In this document: one piece after another, positions 1 through 8,527 of the stretch | Position numbering within the stretch: the stretch's first letter is position 1 | Layout of the letters: every line of letters starts with the position of its first letter | Assembly (NCBI GenBank): GCA_023376005.1 | Contig: CM042145.1 | Location: forward strand, 92,001,725-92,065,724 | Length of the DNA: 64,000 nt | DNA from: Doryteuthis pealeii | Lineage: Eukaryota > Mollusca > Cephalopoda > Myopsida > Loliginidae | Direction: 5' to 3' | Program-made: the position numbers and the translations under genes | Notes under the pieces: generated by a model | The model's input: only the letters and a program-made list of their open reading frames with translations | Told to the model about the DNA's origin: nothing | Database searches by the model: none

Positions 1-400
1 CCTTTAGGCTAGACGGGCAGTCAAAGAGCCCCTTCCGATCAATCAGTGACCACTTATATGCTTGTCCCCGCCGTATTACTCTTATTGTAAATTCTTTTTA
101 TCATATATGTGCTGGAAGGCGGTGGTTGAGGGACTTAGTGTCTTTGATATGATGTTAAACTGTATCTGATGGTGAAGTTCCAATTCTGTAGCTCCGGGGT
201 GTGTGGAGTACCTCTTCATTGCTAATACTCTCATGTCAACCCTGACCCGGTGTGGTAGGACCTGTAAGGATCCCATCTATGGGTTAAATAAAAGAAAATG
301 TTTCAAAAAGAAGAATTTTCAATATCCATCAAAAATGAATAGAACAAACCCTTTTCAGTATAAAATAACCCTACAAAGGTTGACATGCTGTAAAATCCAA
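1..400 (+). mobile_element. R1 dispersed retroposon, 5' truncated by the window edge
   Basis: The sequence matches the second two thirds of the full-length R1 copy at 57772-58376 and ends with the family tail 'ggttgacatgctgtaaaatcc' at 375-397 (shown here in part). The window opens inside the element. No protein frame is credible. R1 has no recognisable tRNA head; its class is unknown, though the full copy has a target-site duplication and an A-rich end like a retroposon. Confidence 0.75.
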
Positions 401-689
401 AAAATAAAGAGAGAAAGGAAAGTTTCACGGGTTACGATTTTTGTGGCCATCCTTTAGGCTTCAAGCAAGAGCGCTGTCCAGCGGAGATCCTTTGTGTTAA
501 GCAGAGCGCGATCCTTAGTGAAGAATCCTTTGGTTGTTCCTTGGTGCTCCTCAGTCTTGCAGGTCCTTCGTCAATGATTGCAAATGGACGTCTTGTCAGT
601 ATCAGTGATTAAGTAGTTAACCAGCCACGTATTCGGGCTGTTGATTGGCTGAAGTTTAAACCACGTATACTTGCTTATATTAGATACAT
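401..689. other. Unassigned spacer
   Basis: The stretch is repeated in P2 and P3 but nothing recognisable is seen. A short degenerate internal duplication is present: 'gatcctttgtgttaagc' and 'gatccttagtgaagaatcc' near 485-530. Confidence 0.4.
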
Positions 690-800
690 TGGCCGAAACG
701 TTATGTAAATAACAATATAGATGAGGATAACAGCCCGAAAAATCTAAATAATAAAAATTATCAAGTCTCAACTCAAAATTCAGACAAATAAAAAAAAATT
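690..800 (+). repeat. Arm of a repeat with a GGCCGAAACGTT core
   Basis: From 'ggccgaaacgttatg' onward this resembles the inverse of 2145-2240 ('...aacaatatagatgaggataacagcccga'). The two arms are about 1.4 kb apart in inverted orientation. The GGCCGAAAC core is the 3' half of a hammerhead-like motif. The same pair occurs in P2 and P3. Confidence 0.5.
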
Positions 801-904
801 CCGTGTTAACAGATGCAGTAGAGCATTTAAAATTGTGGTCAAGCATTTTTAAATAAATTATTGATAACCCGTAATGAGTTGATATGCCGTTAAACAAATA
901 AACA

Positions 905-1368
905 CACCTTCGGTCAGACATGTCCAACCCGTCCTTCGGGGCGGGGGTCCAATGCACTTCGGCCATTGGACCGGTCATGTTAAATTAATTGCGTCGATCC
1001 CAGGGGGCTATCCCCCAGGCAACACCTACCCCCTTGAATTAAAGGGGCAGGGCTGGGTTTATTGCCCAGCGCCTGAGGCGCCCCCCCCCCCTTGAGGGGG
1101 AATGCCGAATGGATCGACGCAATTTTTGTTCTTTTCCACCCATGAGTTTCGGCTTGTGGGTGGGCCCATGTTAAAACGAGACCTTGTGCCCAACCCATAC
1201 AAGTGTGGTATGAGGCAAATACCCACCTTCTGTCAGCTCCCGATTTCACCGCACAGGTCAGATTACCAAATATGTGCTACTCATACGCTGAGTTGGCGGG
1301 GACCGGTATCGAACCCGGAACCTTGCGATTCATTGGCGGGTGTTCTACCGACTGAGCTAAACCGATCC
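905..1368 (-). mobile_element. SINE B (tRNA-derived) with hairpin-rich body
   Basis: On the minus strand from 1368 the tRNA-like head shows a box A-like TAGCTCAGTCGGTAGA and a box B-like GGTTCGATACC, so transcription by RNA polymerase III is expected. The body runs leftward to about 905 and contains the hairpin cluster at 917-1164. In P3 (42715-42853) the head is kept but about 315 bp of body is missing between short repeats resembling 'caccttc', so either P1 gained or P3 lost that block. The P2 copy is 20288-20730. Confidence 0.8.
917..1164. other. Cluster of about eight successive hairpins
   Basis: Read in order: CCCGTCC-TTCG-GGGCGGG, GTCCAATG...CATTGGAC capped by C(TTCG)G, CC-A-GGGGG...CCCCC-A-GG, CCCCTT...AAGGGG, GCTGGG...CCCAGC, GCGCC-TGA-GGCGC, CCCCC-TTGA-GGGGG, and CCACCCA...TGGGTGG. 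The third to seventh are enclosed by a 14-bp inverted pair (aattgcgtcgatcc at 992-1005 with its complement at 1110-1123), which gives a multibranch fold. Two C(UUCG)G tetraloops argue for selection at the RNA level, though this could also simply be SINE body structure. Confidence 0.75.
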
Positions 1369-1444
1369 CTAATTCACTACTAATATTTTTTAAAGTATCT
1401 CTTTGACCTATAGATATTAGATTGTTGTGTACTTGTTTCTTACA

Positions 1445-1545
1445 GGTATTACCACTCCGCGTTAGAGTGGATCTGGGAATAATGGCAATGAAGGGGTACT
1501 CCACACTCTCCAGAATTGGAGCTTCACCATCAGATGCAGTCTCAA
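1445..1545 (-). mobile_element. R1 fragment
   Basis: This is the reverse complement of the R1 segment containing 'gatggtgaggttccaattctgg...gtggagtacc...cattgcc...gacccggagtggtagtacc'. It lies directly beside the SINE B head in all three P modules. Confidence 0.7.
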
Positions 1546-2044
1546 TACTTTTCGATTATACCTCGTAAATTCCATTCATTCATGAAAATTGAATGAATTT
1601 CTTATTTCCTGATTATACAATGTCGTTTGTTTGAATAAGAGGCAAAGCACATTAATTCAAATGAACTGCCTCTTCAATTGACGTTACAAGGATTCGCTTC
1701 GAAGAATACAATATCAGTTTTCAATGGCGTATTTATTTCTTGGAATTAGAATTCGCGGAATCCAATGCCACTGAGCAAAACCTAAAATTCCGACGCATTG
1801 TATGCCTTCATTTTTTTTCTCTCGTCAAAACGAGATTCATTTAAATAGATAATCGATTTCCAAAGTTATCAACAAAAAAAATTGATGATTAATCTCAAGA
1901 AATTCTTTCGGAATATTTTACGTATTTATAAAAGAATTCTGCGTTTTCAAACTAAACTTGGATTAAAACGGGAATTCTTCTAAGCTGTAACCATTTCAGT
2001 ATTTGCACCACTAGAACTTTCAGGTATTAGGTATTATAAATTTG
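1546..2044. other. AT-rich spacer, nothing recognised
   Basis: The stretch is conserved in P2 and P3. Only short inverted words such as 'attcattcatgaaaattgaatgaat' near 1573 are seen. No frame or known repeat is recognised. Confidence 0.4.
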
Positions 2045-2125
2045 AATTCAGAGCTTTCCCTCTCCTAGACTGGTGGCCTAACCAAGGTTAAAGAGACCAG
2101 TCCAACCTACTATTTAACCATAACT
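2045..2125 (-). mobile_element. SINE A 3' fragment
   Basis: It contains the complement of the SINE A 3' domain (ctagactgg..gcctaaccaaggttaaagag..agtcc..cctactattt). Confidence 0.65.
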
Positions 2126-2144
2126 GGAGAGAGAAGTTGGATAA

Positions 2145-2240
2145 TTTGGATTATTCGGGCTATTGTCCTCATCTTTATTGTTATCTACACAACGTTTCGG
2201 CCAATATGCCCTCCGGCCTTCTTCGGGTATTTAAGAGGAG
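2145..2240 (-). repeat. Hammerhead-like relic repeat
   Basis: On the minus strand it reads CCGAAGA - GGCC...GGCC - GAAA - CGUUGUG, which is close to the hammerhead order CUGANGA - stem II - GAAA - stem III, but C3/U4 are changed and no stem I can be drawn. Family members lie at 21475-21560, 43640-43725, 46770-46812 and 61625-61671; the last keeps an exact CUGAAGA. Confidence 0.45.
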
Positions 2241-2289
2241 TAGGGGCTCTCAAAGTAGTTCTTTGACTAACGAAAAGAAAGTGCCTTTG

Positions 2290-2510
2290 GTTTGAATTCA
2301 GAGTTTTTCCTTCTACTACACCAGTTGCCATACCAAGGTTAATGAGCCCAATCTGACCTACTATTTACCCATAGCTGGAAGGAGAATAGTTGGATTCATA
2401 CTTTTCTCGAGGGTATTAGCGCTATGTGAAATGCAAACAGCCGAGTCCAGGATTTGAAATCGTCTCACTGTGTCCATTTCCTATCATTAACCACTCGCCA
2501 CTTTAACGAA
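2290..2510 (-). mobile_element. SINE A copy
   Basis: This is a near-complete tRNA-derived SINE on the minus strand. The box B-like 'gatttcaaatcctgg' is at about 2450 and the 3' domain runs toward 2290. Homologs lie at 21610-21815 and 43770-43990. Confidence 0.75.
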
Positions 2511-2704
2511 ACGCTTGGGAAAAAGATAGATGAAAACTGCATAAGGAGTCTGCGTGCTGTTTTGAACATATCATGGAAGCAGCGATTTGTCTTTAAAATT
2601 AACCTTTTTGAATAAAATTTCAATTAGTACACTTAACCCCAGTTCTTAGTTGCTTTGAATTTGCCATTTTGAGCAAATTACTTGTGAATTTTAAAACAAA
2701 ACAA

Positions 2705-2708
<4 letters not shown>

Positions 2709-2750
<42 letters not shown>
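2709..2750. repeat. (TA)n microsatellite
   Basis: An uninterrupted TA dinucleotide run directly precedes the foldback element at 2751-2970. Confidence 0.95.
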
Positions 2751-2754
<4 letters not shown>

Positions 2755-2970
2755 TTTAAAATTTTGAAAAAACAATGATGTTTATAATTGCTGACAGAAA
2801 TCTGTTTCGACCGCTTTAATAGATCGGTCATCATCAAGAGCAACATATGAGAGAAAGATGTCTTTCTCTCATATGTTGCTCTTTATGATGACCGATTTAT
2901 TAAAGCGGTCGAAACAGATTTCTCTCAGCAATTTTAAACATCATTTGTTTTTTCAAAAATGTTAAATTCA
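2751..2970. mobile_element. Foldback element with degenerate hammerhead in each arm
   Basis: Two arms of about 105 bp are joined near 2860. On the minus strand the left arm folds as stem I GUUGCU/AGCAAU, junction CUUGAUGAU, stem II GACCG...CGGUC, GAAA, stem III CAGA-UU-UCUG, and cleavage triplet GUC. The core has one extra U relative to CUGAUGA. The right arm (plus) has a further U and CUC in place of GUC. It is flanked on both sides by (TA)n. P2 has it at 22055-22265; P3 carries a different foldback at this site. Confidence 0.7.
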
Positions 2971-2993
2971 TTACTGTCGGATTAATATCCATC

Positions 2994-3000
<7 letters not shown>

Positions 3001-3040
<40 letters not shown>

Positions 3041-3048
3041 ATATATAT
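3001..3048. repeat. (TA)n microsatellite
   Basis: A TA run with a single phase break flanks the foldback on the right. Confidence 0.95.
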
Positions 3049-3049
3049 G

Positions 3050-3555
3050 GTAAAGAAAAAAGGCTTAAAAATCGTCCATTTTGCGGTTATAGATCTATTT
3101 CTGTCCATAGGCATCTGTGTTTACCTATGAGTTTCATCAGACCGCTAACTTTATTGAAAATGGTACACAGATAATTCATGAGGCTTTATGTATACTTTTC
3201 TGGTGATTCCTGTAAAGATATCGGGTTTCAGTTCATCTCATCTTCTTGGGGGTGGAGTTATGACCTGGAGGTGATGATGGTGAGTTTCTGGGTGGTGTAA
3301 TGCCCTCAATAAATTCTTACTAAGCGGAATCGGCACCTTACTGTCTCGTCTATTGGAACTTTTCTTTTCATTTTTTCTGACTGGTCATTTTTAGTCAATG
3401 TTTTACTTTATTTTTTTTTTTTTTTCCTCTACGGTTCACTTTCATACAAAGTGACTCAACTATAAAACAAAGGCATACAACTCAAATTGCCCGGATGTAA
3501 CAAGCATTAGTAATGTCTATGTACTGCTTAGGACATACATTGTTCAAATGCATTT
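3050..3555. other. Unassigned P-module segment
   Basis: The stretch is present in all three P copies. A poly-T run lies at about 3411-3425. No frame, SINE or TIR is recognised. Confidence 0.4.
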
Positions 3556-3559
3556 TTGT

Positions 3560-3840
3560 GGAGGCGTGTGGTGTAATGGTTACCGTCGTAGAAAATGGAC
3601 ACGGCGAGATGAGTTCAAATCCTGGACGCGGCTGTTTGCATTTCACATAGCACTAATACCCTTGGTAAAGGTACGAATTTAAATATTCCCCCCTCCAGCT
3701 ATGGGTAAATGGTAGGAGCGGACTGGGCCTTTTAACCTTGGTATGGCAACCGGTCTAAGAGAAGGAAAGCTCTCGTTAGTCAAAACTATTTTTGAGAGCT
3801 TCTCCTGCTCCTCCGTTAAAATTTCATTACTGAAGCCGGC

Positions 3841-3872
<32 letters not shown>
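3560..3872 (+). mobile_element. SINE A with (ATG)n tail
   Basis: The head has a box A-like 'gtgtaatggttaccg' and a box B-like 'gagttcaaatcctgg'. The body contains 'ccctccagctatgggtaaat' and 'ctttttaaccttggtatggc'. It ends near a (GAT)n tract at 3840-3872. Homologs are 22838-23150 and 45044-45365. Confidence 0.8.
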
Positions 3873-3875
<3 letters not shown>

Positions 3876-3918
3876 AAGGAAAAAATACTAGTGACCAAAT
3901 TTTAGATTTGCCTCTCTT

Positions 3919-4003
3919 ATCATAATAGAGATTCGGTGTCTGTCAGTCTGTAACCGAAACTACGGGTGCTTACGTCACAATACCCTCTGGAATTAACTCA
4001 TTT
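3919..4003 (+). mobile_element. Helitron 5' end fragment
   Basis: It begins TCATAATAGAGATTCGGTGTC, preceded by A, and continues 'gtctgtaaccgaaactacggg...cgtcacaataccctctggaatta'. The same 5' end heads the longer copy at 45412. Here it stops abruptly at about 4003 where R1-related sequence begins. Confidence 0.65.
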
Positions 4004-4006
4004 TTT

Positions 4007-4215
4007 ATTTACACATAGATGAGACCCTAACAGGCACTACCACTCCGGGTCAGAGAGGACCCGTGAGTAATGACGATGAAGGGTTACTCCACCTGAATTT
4101 CAGACAAAACTACTAAGACCAAAGAACACATTGACCAAAATATAGTAACAAAAACAACTAGAATGAGGATACTAGTCTGAATAATTCATGGAATGTTTTA
4201 TAAGTTTAAAGGATT
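4007..4215 (-). repeat. R1-related reverse fragment plus linked repeat
   Basis: The first part is the complement of R1 (atagatgagaccctaacagg..actaccactccggg). It is followed by 'cacattgaccaaaatatagtaac...aatgaggatactagtctgaataattcatgg', which recurs as tandem units at 47940-48270 and 49136-49620. Confidence 0.6.
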
Positions 4216-4480
4216 AATCAAGTGCGTCCTTTCAATCCAAAATTGACGGCATGGAAAGAGAGAAGAGAACCAAAGGACACTCAACTCAAATAAAGGGAAG
4301 GTTTAGTAGTTCAACAAACGAAGCAATCTCTGTAGGTGAGTAACTGCGCGCACATGTCATAAATAGTTTTCTCAAGATGAACGAGTCTAATGGACTTTCT
4401 TGTTCGAACAGAAGAGGCCATTGTTGTCGACAAGTACGTCGTAGAAAATTACTTTGTATAATTTATTACCTCTTGTTTCA
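4216..4480. other. Conserved P segment; empty SINE site
   Basis: The word 'atggaatgttttata' near 4190 is the unoccupied target that in P3 carries a full-length SINE A (49646-49936). The rest is conserved in all copies and is interrupted by stops in every frame in P1 and P3, whereas P2 is open here (see 23221-23697). Confidence 0.6.
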
Positions 4481-4527
<47 letters not shown>

Positions 4528-4540
4528 ATATATATATAAA

Positions 4541-4667
4541 GTTAAACTAATGAGTCAGATATACTACTAACAGTTTCGCTTAGTAGCTCATCAGAGCAAG
4601 AGATTCTTGCCCTGATGAGCTACTAAGCGAAACTGTTAGTAGGTATATCTGACTCATTAGGTTTAAC
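4541..4667. repeat. Palindrome of two inverted hammerhead units
   Basis: The arms begin gttaaac and end gtttaac, and meet near 4604 at gcaaga-gat-tcttgc. Each arm contains CTGATGA, GCT-ACTA-AGC and GAAAC. It abuts (TA)n on the left. Copies: 23790-23910 and 50282-50410. Confidence 0.9.
4608..4645 (+). ncRNA. Compact type I hammerhead ribozyme
   Basis: Order seen: stem I 5' UGCC (4608-4611), CUGAUGA (4612-4618), stem II GCU-ACUA-AGC (4619-4628), GAAA (4629-4632), stem III A-C-U / loop GUU / A-G-U, cleavage triplet GUA with H17 = A4641, and stem I 3' GGUA (4642-4645), pairing with UGCC including one G-U. All invariant core bases are present. Stem III is only 3 bp with a triloop, so activity may need dimerisation, as proposed for minimal hammerheads of retroelements. 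The opposite arm has a one-base loss in stem I. Confidence 0.75.
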
Positions 4668-4877
4668 TTTATTATTTGCTCTACTTAGGTATTGAGCACT
4701 TTTTACTTTTTAGCTTTAGATAATCATAGCGGTTTATATATATATTTTTCATATATTTTTTTCTTTTAGCTAAGTGTTATAGTATTAACCGATTATTTTT
4801 GGTTGGTACGACTATCTTGGTCTTTTCTTTTTTTCATTTTTTCCCCAGATGAAGTTTGGTAGTATATTTTTACAATC

Positions 4878-4925
4878 AAACTATTTGCCGTTTTTTTCTC
4901 ACTGCAAGGGCTTACCAATAAGTTT

Positions 4926-4978
<53 letters not shown>

Positions 4979-5030
4979 TATACCAAACTTATTGGTAGCC
5001 CTTGCAGTGAGAAAAAAACGGCAAATAGTT
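4878..5030. repeat. Palindrome around a (TA)n core
   Basis: The left arm 'aaactatttgccg...caataagtttggta' is followed by a (TA)n tract of about 55 bp and then its inverse 'taccaaacttattgg...cggcaaatagttt'. P3 (about 50620-50690) and the reverse copy at 29270-29345 have only one arm. Confidence 0.85.
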
Positions 5031-5062
5031 TATATATATATATATATATAACACACACAGTT

Positions 5063-5098
<36 letters not shown>

Positions 5099-5107
5099 AT
5101 ACGCACA
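5031..5107. repeat. (TA)n / ACACAC tract
   Basis: TA runs alternate with short ACACAC words up to the mariner terminal repeat. Confidence 0.85.
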
Positions 5108-5512
5108 CAAGGGAGTGTTAAAAAGTAATGCCATTTTGTTCTGTTTACTGTTCTTTGAGCCATTTCTTCACTACAGATTTCACTTCCCAGTCACTAGAAT
5201 ACTGTCTGCCTCCCAAACCCTCTTTCATGCGTCCGAAGAGATGATAATCTGAAGGCGCTAAATCTTGTTAGTATGGAGGATGCGAATCTGTAGTGAAGAA
5301 GTGGCTCAAAGAACAGTCAACAGAATTTTACGGGACAGGGATACATGCTCTCATTCGAAGGTGGAACATTGCTATTGAGAGAAACGGTGACTATGTGGTG
5401 AAGTAGAGATGTGATCCACAGAGGACCAGCTTCATTTTGATGTATGATACATGTTCGGTGTTGGTAATTATACCTGTGCTAAACAAAATGGCATTACTTT
5501 TTGACCCTTGAG
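5108..5512. mobile_element. Rearranged non-autonomous mariner element
   Basis: Terminal inverted repeats share 'aaaaagtaatgccattttgtt' (CAAGGG... on the left, ...CCCTTG on the right). Inside, 5153-5264 read on minus encodes DLAPSDYHLFGRMKEGLGG (the mariner region containing the third catalytic D), while 5285-5406 read on plus encodes the C-terminus with LIRRWNIAIERNGDYVVK and a stop. The two pieces overlap in VVKKWLKEQ as an inverted repeat, so the 3' half of the transposase gene is folded back on itself. Copies: 24338-24726 and 50712-51116. Confidence 0.85.
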
Positions 5513-5552
5513 ATAGATAGATATATAGATAGATAGATAGATAGATAGATAT
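5513..5552. repeat. (GATA)n microsatellite
   Basis: GATA repeats immediately follow the mariner 3' terminus in all three P copies. Confidence 0.9.
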
Positions 5553-5640
5553 TCGTAGATGGGTTACCAGGTAAGTTGATATTAGGATGATTTTAAGTTG
5601 GACCTTTCTGCCAACAGCGGAATGTTAGAATTATTCATGT

Positions 5641-5731
5641 CAAAAGATCACTGGAACTGAAGCAGTCTAGTTATGACATTTTTTTAAAAGAAATGTCATA
5701 ACTAGACTGCTTCAGTTCCAGTGATCTTTTG
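5641..5731. repeat. Perfect 41-bp-arm hairpin
   Basis: The arm 'caaaagatcactggaact...gacattt' (5641-5681) is exactly complementary to 5691-5731, with a 9-nt spacer. P3 51246-51336 keeps it nearly unchanged; P2 24849-24936 has indels. Confidence 0.95.
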
Positions 5732-5892
5732 AAAAAGAGATATTATCTCGAAAATTCAAGAATTAAATACAGGTTAACACACAACATCATTGTTACCGTA
5801 TTATTATTTTTTCTTTACACCTGCATTGTGATAGCCTTCTAAATCAGCCTCCTAACCATATATACACAATGCTTCAAGCAAATTATAAACTC

Positions 5893-5898
<6 letters not shown>

Positions 5899-5945
<47 letters not shown>

Positions 5946-5956
5946 TATATATATAT
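5899..5956. repeat. (TA)n microsatellite
   Basis: A long TA run with one break; it is almost absent at the same site in P3 (about 51500). Confidence 0.95.
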
Positions 5957-5959
5957 CAA

Positions 5960-6230
5960 CCCCTCCGCACCAGTAGGATGTGATACAAGGTAAAACATTT
6001 TAAGCGGGTTAACATTTCAGAGTTTTCCTTCTCCTAGACTGGTTGCCTAAGGCTAAAGACCCCAGTCTGTCCTACTATTTGCCTACTGATAAAAGGAGAA
6101 TATATGGATTCATACCTTTCCCAAGTGGATTAGCGCTATGTGAAATGCAAACAGCCTCATCCAGGATTTGAACTCGTCCTGTGTATTTCCTTCAACGGTA
6201 ACCATTACACCACACACCTCCACTCTTATG
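5960..6230 (-). mobile_element. SINE A copy
   Basis: On minus, the box A-like 'tggtgtaatggttaccg' lies near 6205 and the box B-like 'gagttcaaatcctgg' near 6165. The 3' end reaches 'accagtaggatgtgatacaagg' near 5970. P3 equivalent: 51515-51785. Confidence 0.75.
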
Positions 6231-6639
6231 TATATACGAGGGTAATCCCTAGGTAAGGCCTCTAAATATATAGAAATCACAGAAACGTTCATTGTTTATT
6301 GTCAATGATGTTGCTATTTCGATTCACTGGTCGGAATGATTATGCCATCTCATATTTAAAGAAAGCAGAAGTTGTCTCCCTTCAACTGATTTCTGCATGC
6401 GCTAAGACGGAGCACATGGTGGACTTGAAGTATATTAGGCACTGCTAAAATGTTGACTTGTTTTCATTTTAAAAACGAATCAATTAATTAAATCGATTAT
6501 TTAAGTTCAAATTTCGTCTAAGTCGAAAAGTAGTAATATAATGAGCATCAGTAAAAAAAAAAAAAAAAAAAAAAAAAAAGCAAAATAATATTACCCGTGT
6601 AATTTATTTTTAATACATTTTAAACTAGTTGTTCGTCTG
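6231..6639. other. Unassigned P segment with mariner-like terminus
   Basis: 'tatatacgagggtaatccc' at about 6232 resembles a TA-flanked mariner terminus, and its inverse 'gggattaccctcgtatata' occurs at about 27637-27656. No transposase frame is recognised between. A poly-A run lies at 6554-6579. Confidence 0.35.
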
Positions 6640-6900
6640 TTCCCGGTAAGCCATCTTCTTACAGCGCGGTTGAACCCTTTTGGGATTCGGTTTTTGAAAA
6701 ATAAACAATGTCTTTAATGTATTAAAAACAAAGAGGGTGAACACAGATAATTTTTGGTCGACTACTCGTAGAACTGGTCCGAATGTATCTGTTGAACATC
6801 GGTGCCAAAACTTCGGGGAGCGTCACGTGATTGCTATGTCCAATCACAGAAAGGCTCTCCCTCACTTAACTCCATACATAGAAGTAAGTGTATTTTACTG
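6640..6900 (-). promoter_or_regulatory. Possible promoter-like segment with short frame
   Basis: A CACGTG E-box (6824-6829) and a CCAAT word (6840-6844) stand beside a moderately GC-rich stretch. On minus, P3 has a 79-codon frame (52200-52439) starting near these words, while P1 has a 1-base insertion ('gtcgactactcg' versus 'gtcgctactcg') that breaks it. I do not recognise the peptide. It may be a relic first exon or chance. Confidence 0.2.
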
Positions 6901-7304
6901 ACCAAAGAAAAAAAGATATATTCAACCAACTATCGTTAATCTACATTGGTTCCATATGTATCTAGATACTTAAACATTTTTCTCGTTAATCTTTTAACAA
7001 ACTGATAAAAAAAAATTGTTCAAATTTAATTTCCGGAGCATAGTCGATTCTACATATATTGATATCAAACTAGCGGGACCCGTGGAATTTCCACGAAATG
7101 GAACAAAAATCAAGAGCTGCTATTTAAGCCAGAAACGATGATTTGCAATTTCATTACGTATGAATCCTTTTGTTTTCTTTGCAATAAATAATACAAAAAT
7201 AAAAGTGACGAAAACATGACTCGGAAAAAAAAATTGGGTCGAGAAAATTCGCCTGACGCTGGCTCGTTAAAACATAGCGTAGATTAAGACATTACATTTT
7301 GCAT
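6901..7304. other. Unassigned P segment
   Basis: AT-rich. A small palindrome 'gtggaatttccac' lies within 'actagcgggacccg...' at about 7070-7095. P3 has about 170 extra bp at the equivalent of 7290 (52860-53030). Confidence 0.35.
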
Positions 7305-7400
7305 TTTGAACAATTTGGACGGTCTCATCTTTAACCAGAGGGTGTTGCAGGATGATAACGGACGGAAGAATTTGGAACAACCGTATTGATATATAGATGT
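7305..7400 (+). repeat. Short dispersed repeat (tcatttttaaccagagggtgttgc family)
   Basis: The words 'ggtctcat', 'taaccagagggtgttgca' and 'gatgataa' also occur at 9025-9130, 28190-28310 and 53030-53130, so P and Q share this small family. Confidence 0.6.
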
Positions 7401-7854
7401 CGACAGTTTCACAAGAGCAACTGACACTGGAGCTCAGTACATTACATGAAATGGACTTTGGGGTTGTTACATTTTTTTTTTTAAATCTTTCGGGTCTTCA
7501 AATTCAGCCTGATATGGATAACTGGTTCTCCCACCGAAAAACAGGAATTCCTCCCGAGAGGACTGCCTCGGCTCTTATGCCTCCTCACCGGCCGAACCAC
7601 TCCAACCAACAGTGGTGACAGGAGGCCTACCAAGAGTCATCACTAACAACCTGGAGGTTGTGAGTTCAATCTCTGTAGCCTCTTGAGGTAATTCATTTTA
7701 CTTCTCGCCACAATATTTTCGTGCCCCCCCCCCTAAATCTACGCAATGAATAATCATTTTGCTAAGGATTTAATCTATTCCTTCTTAAATAACCATTAAT
7801 GTTGCATTCGGGGAAATGAATCTTCTAATTGCTATTTTTTTTTTTAAATAACCC
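7401..7854. other. Unassigned P segment
   Basis: A poly-C run lies near 7723-7732. There is no supported frame: the 73-codon frame at 7397-7618 is lost in P3 through indels. Confidence 0.35.
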
Positions 7855-8440
7855 ATGTAAACTATTTGATGCAATGTTTCCTGTGACGAAAAAACATCTT
7901 ACCGATACTGTTTTACAATTTGGATTTGCCTATTTCGAACTTACCATTTATGGGTTACAACTGGTTTATATAATCTCTATAGAACTTGATACCAATTATT
8001 TGTAAGTTAAGTTGGAGCTAACTCTTCACAAATTATTCTGTGTTTATCGTTATTATGGCAGATATTCCAACAATCTCTACATTTAATTCATCTTTAATTT
8101 AGTCCAATTTTAATCTAACTAACTTAGTCTAATTTTCAGATAAATGTGTGCATTTCACCGATCTGAGTTAGTCCAATTTTAATCTAATCATTTAGTCCAA
8201 GTAGTGTAATTTAACTTGGTCTATTTTAATCTGATCTTATTTAGTCTATTTTTTAATCTAATCTTACTTAGTCTAATTTTAATCGAATCTAAGTAAAAAG
8301 TAAAGTTAGTGAGGGCAGCCTATGTCAGTATCAGCCAAACAGCGAAAGAGTCTATCCCCTTTTCAGCTAATCTAATTTAGTCTAATTTATGCTAGATGTG
8401 TACATTTAATCTAATCTAGTTTACTCCAATGTTTACATCA
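7855..8440 (+). repeat. R3 repeat with TAATCTAATTTAGTCC minisatellite
   Basis: A 5' unique part (actatttgatgcaa..ggatttgcc) is followed by a degenerate array of roughly 20-30 bp units, 'taatctaatttagtccaatttt', from about 8085. A SINE B tail fragment interrupts at 8295-8368. Paralogs: 53590-54170 and 56890-57410. Confidence 0.75.
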
Positions 8441-8527
8441 TTTTTGAACAACTGAAAATTAAGAGGATGATGGACTATCCCTGATGTGCGTTAAAATTTC
8501 ACATAAATTGAACCATATTATTATATA

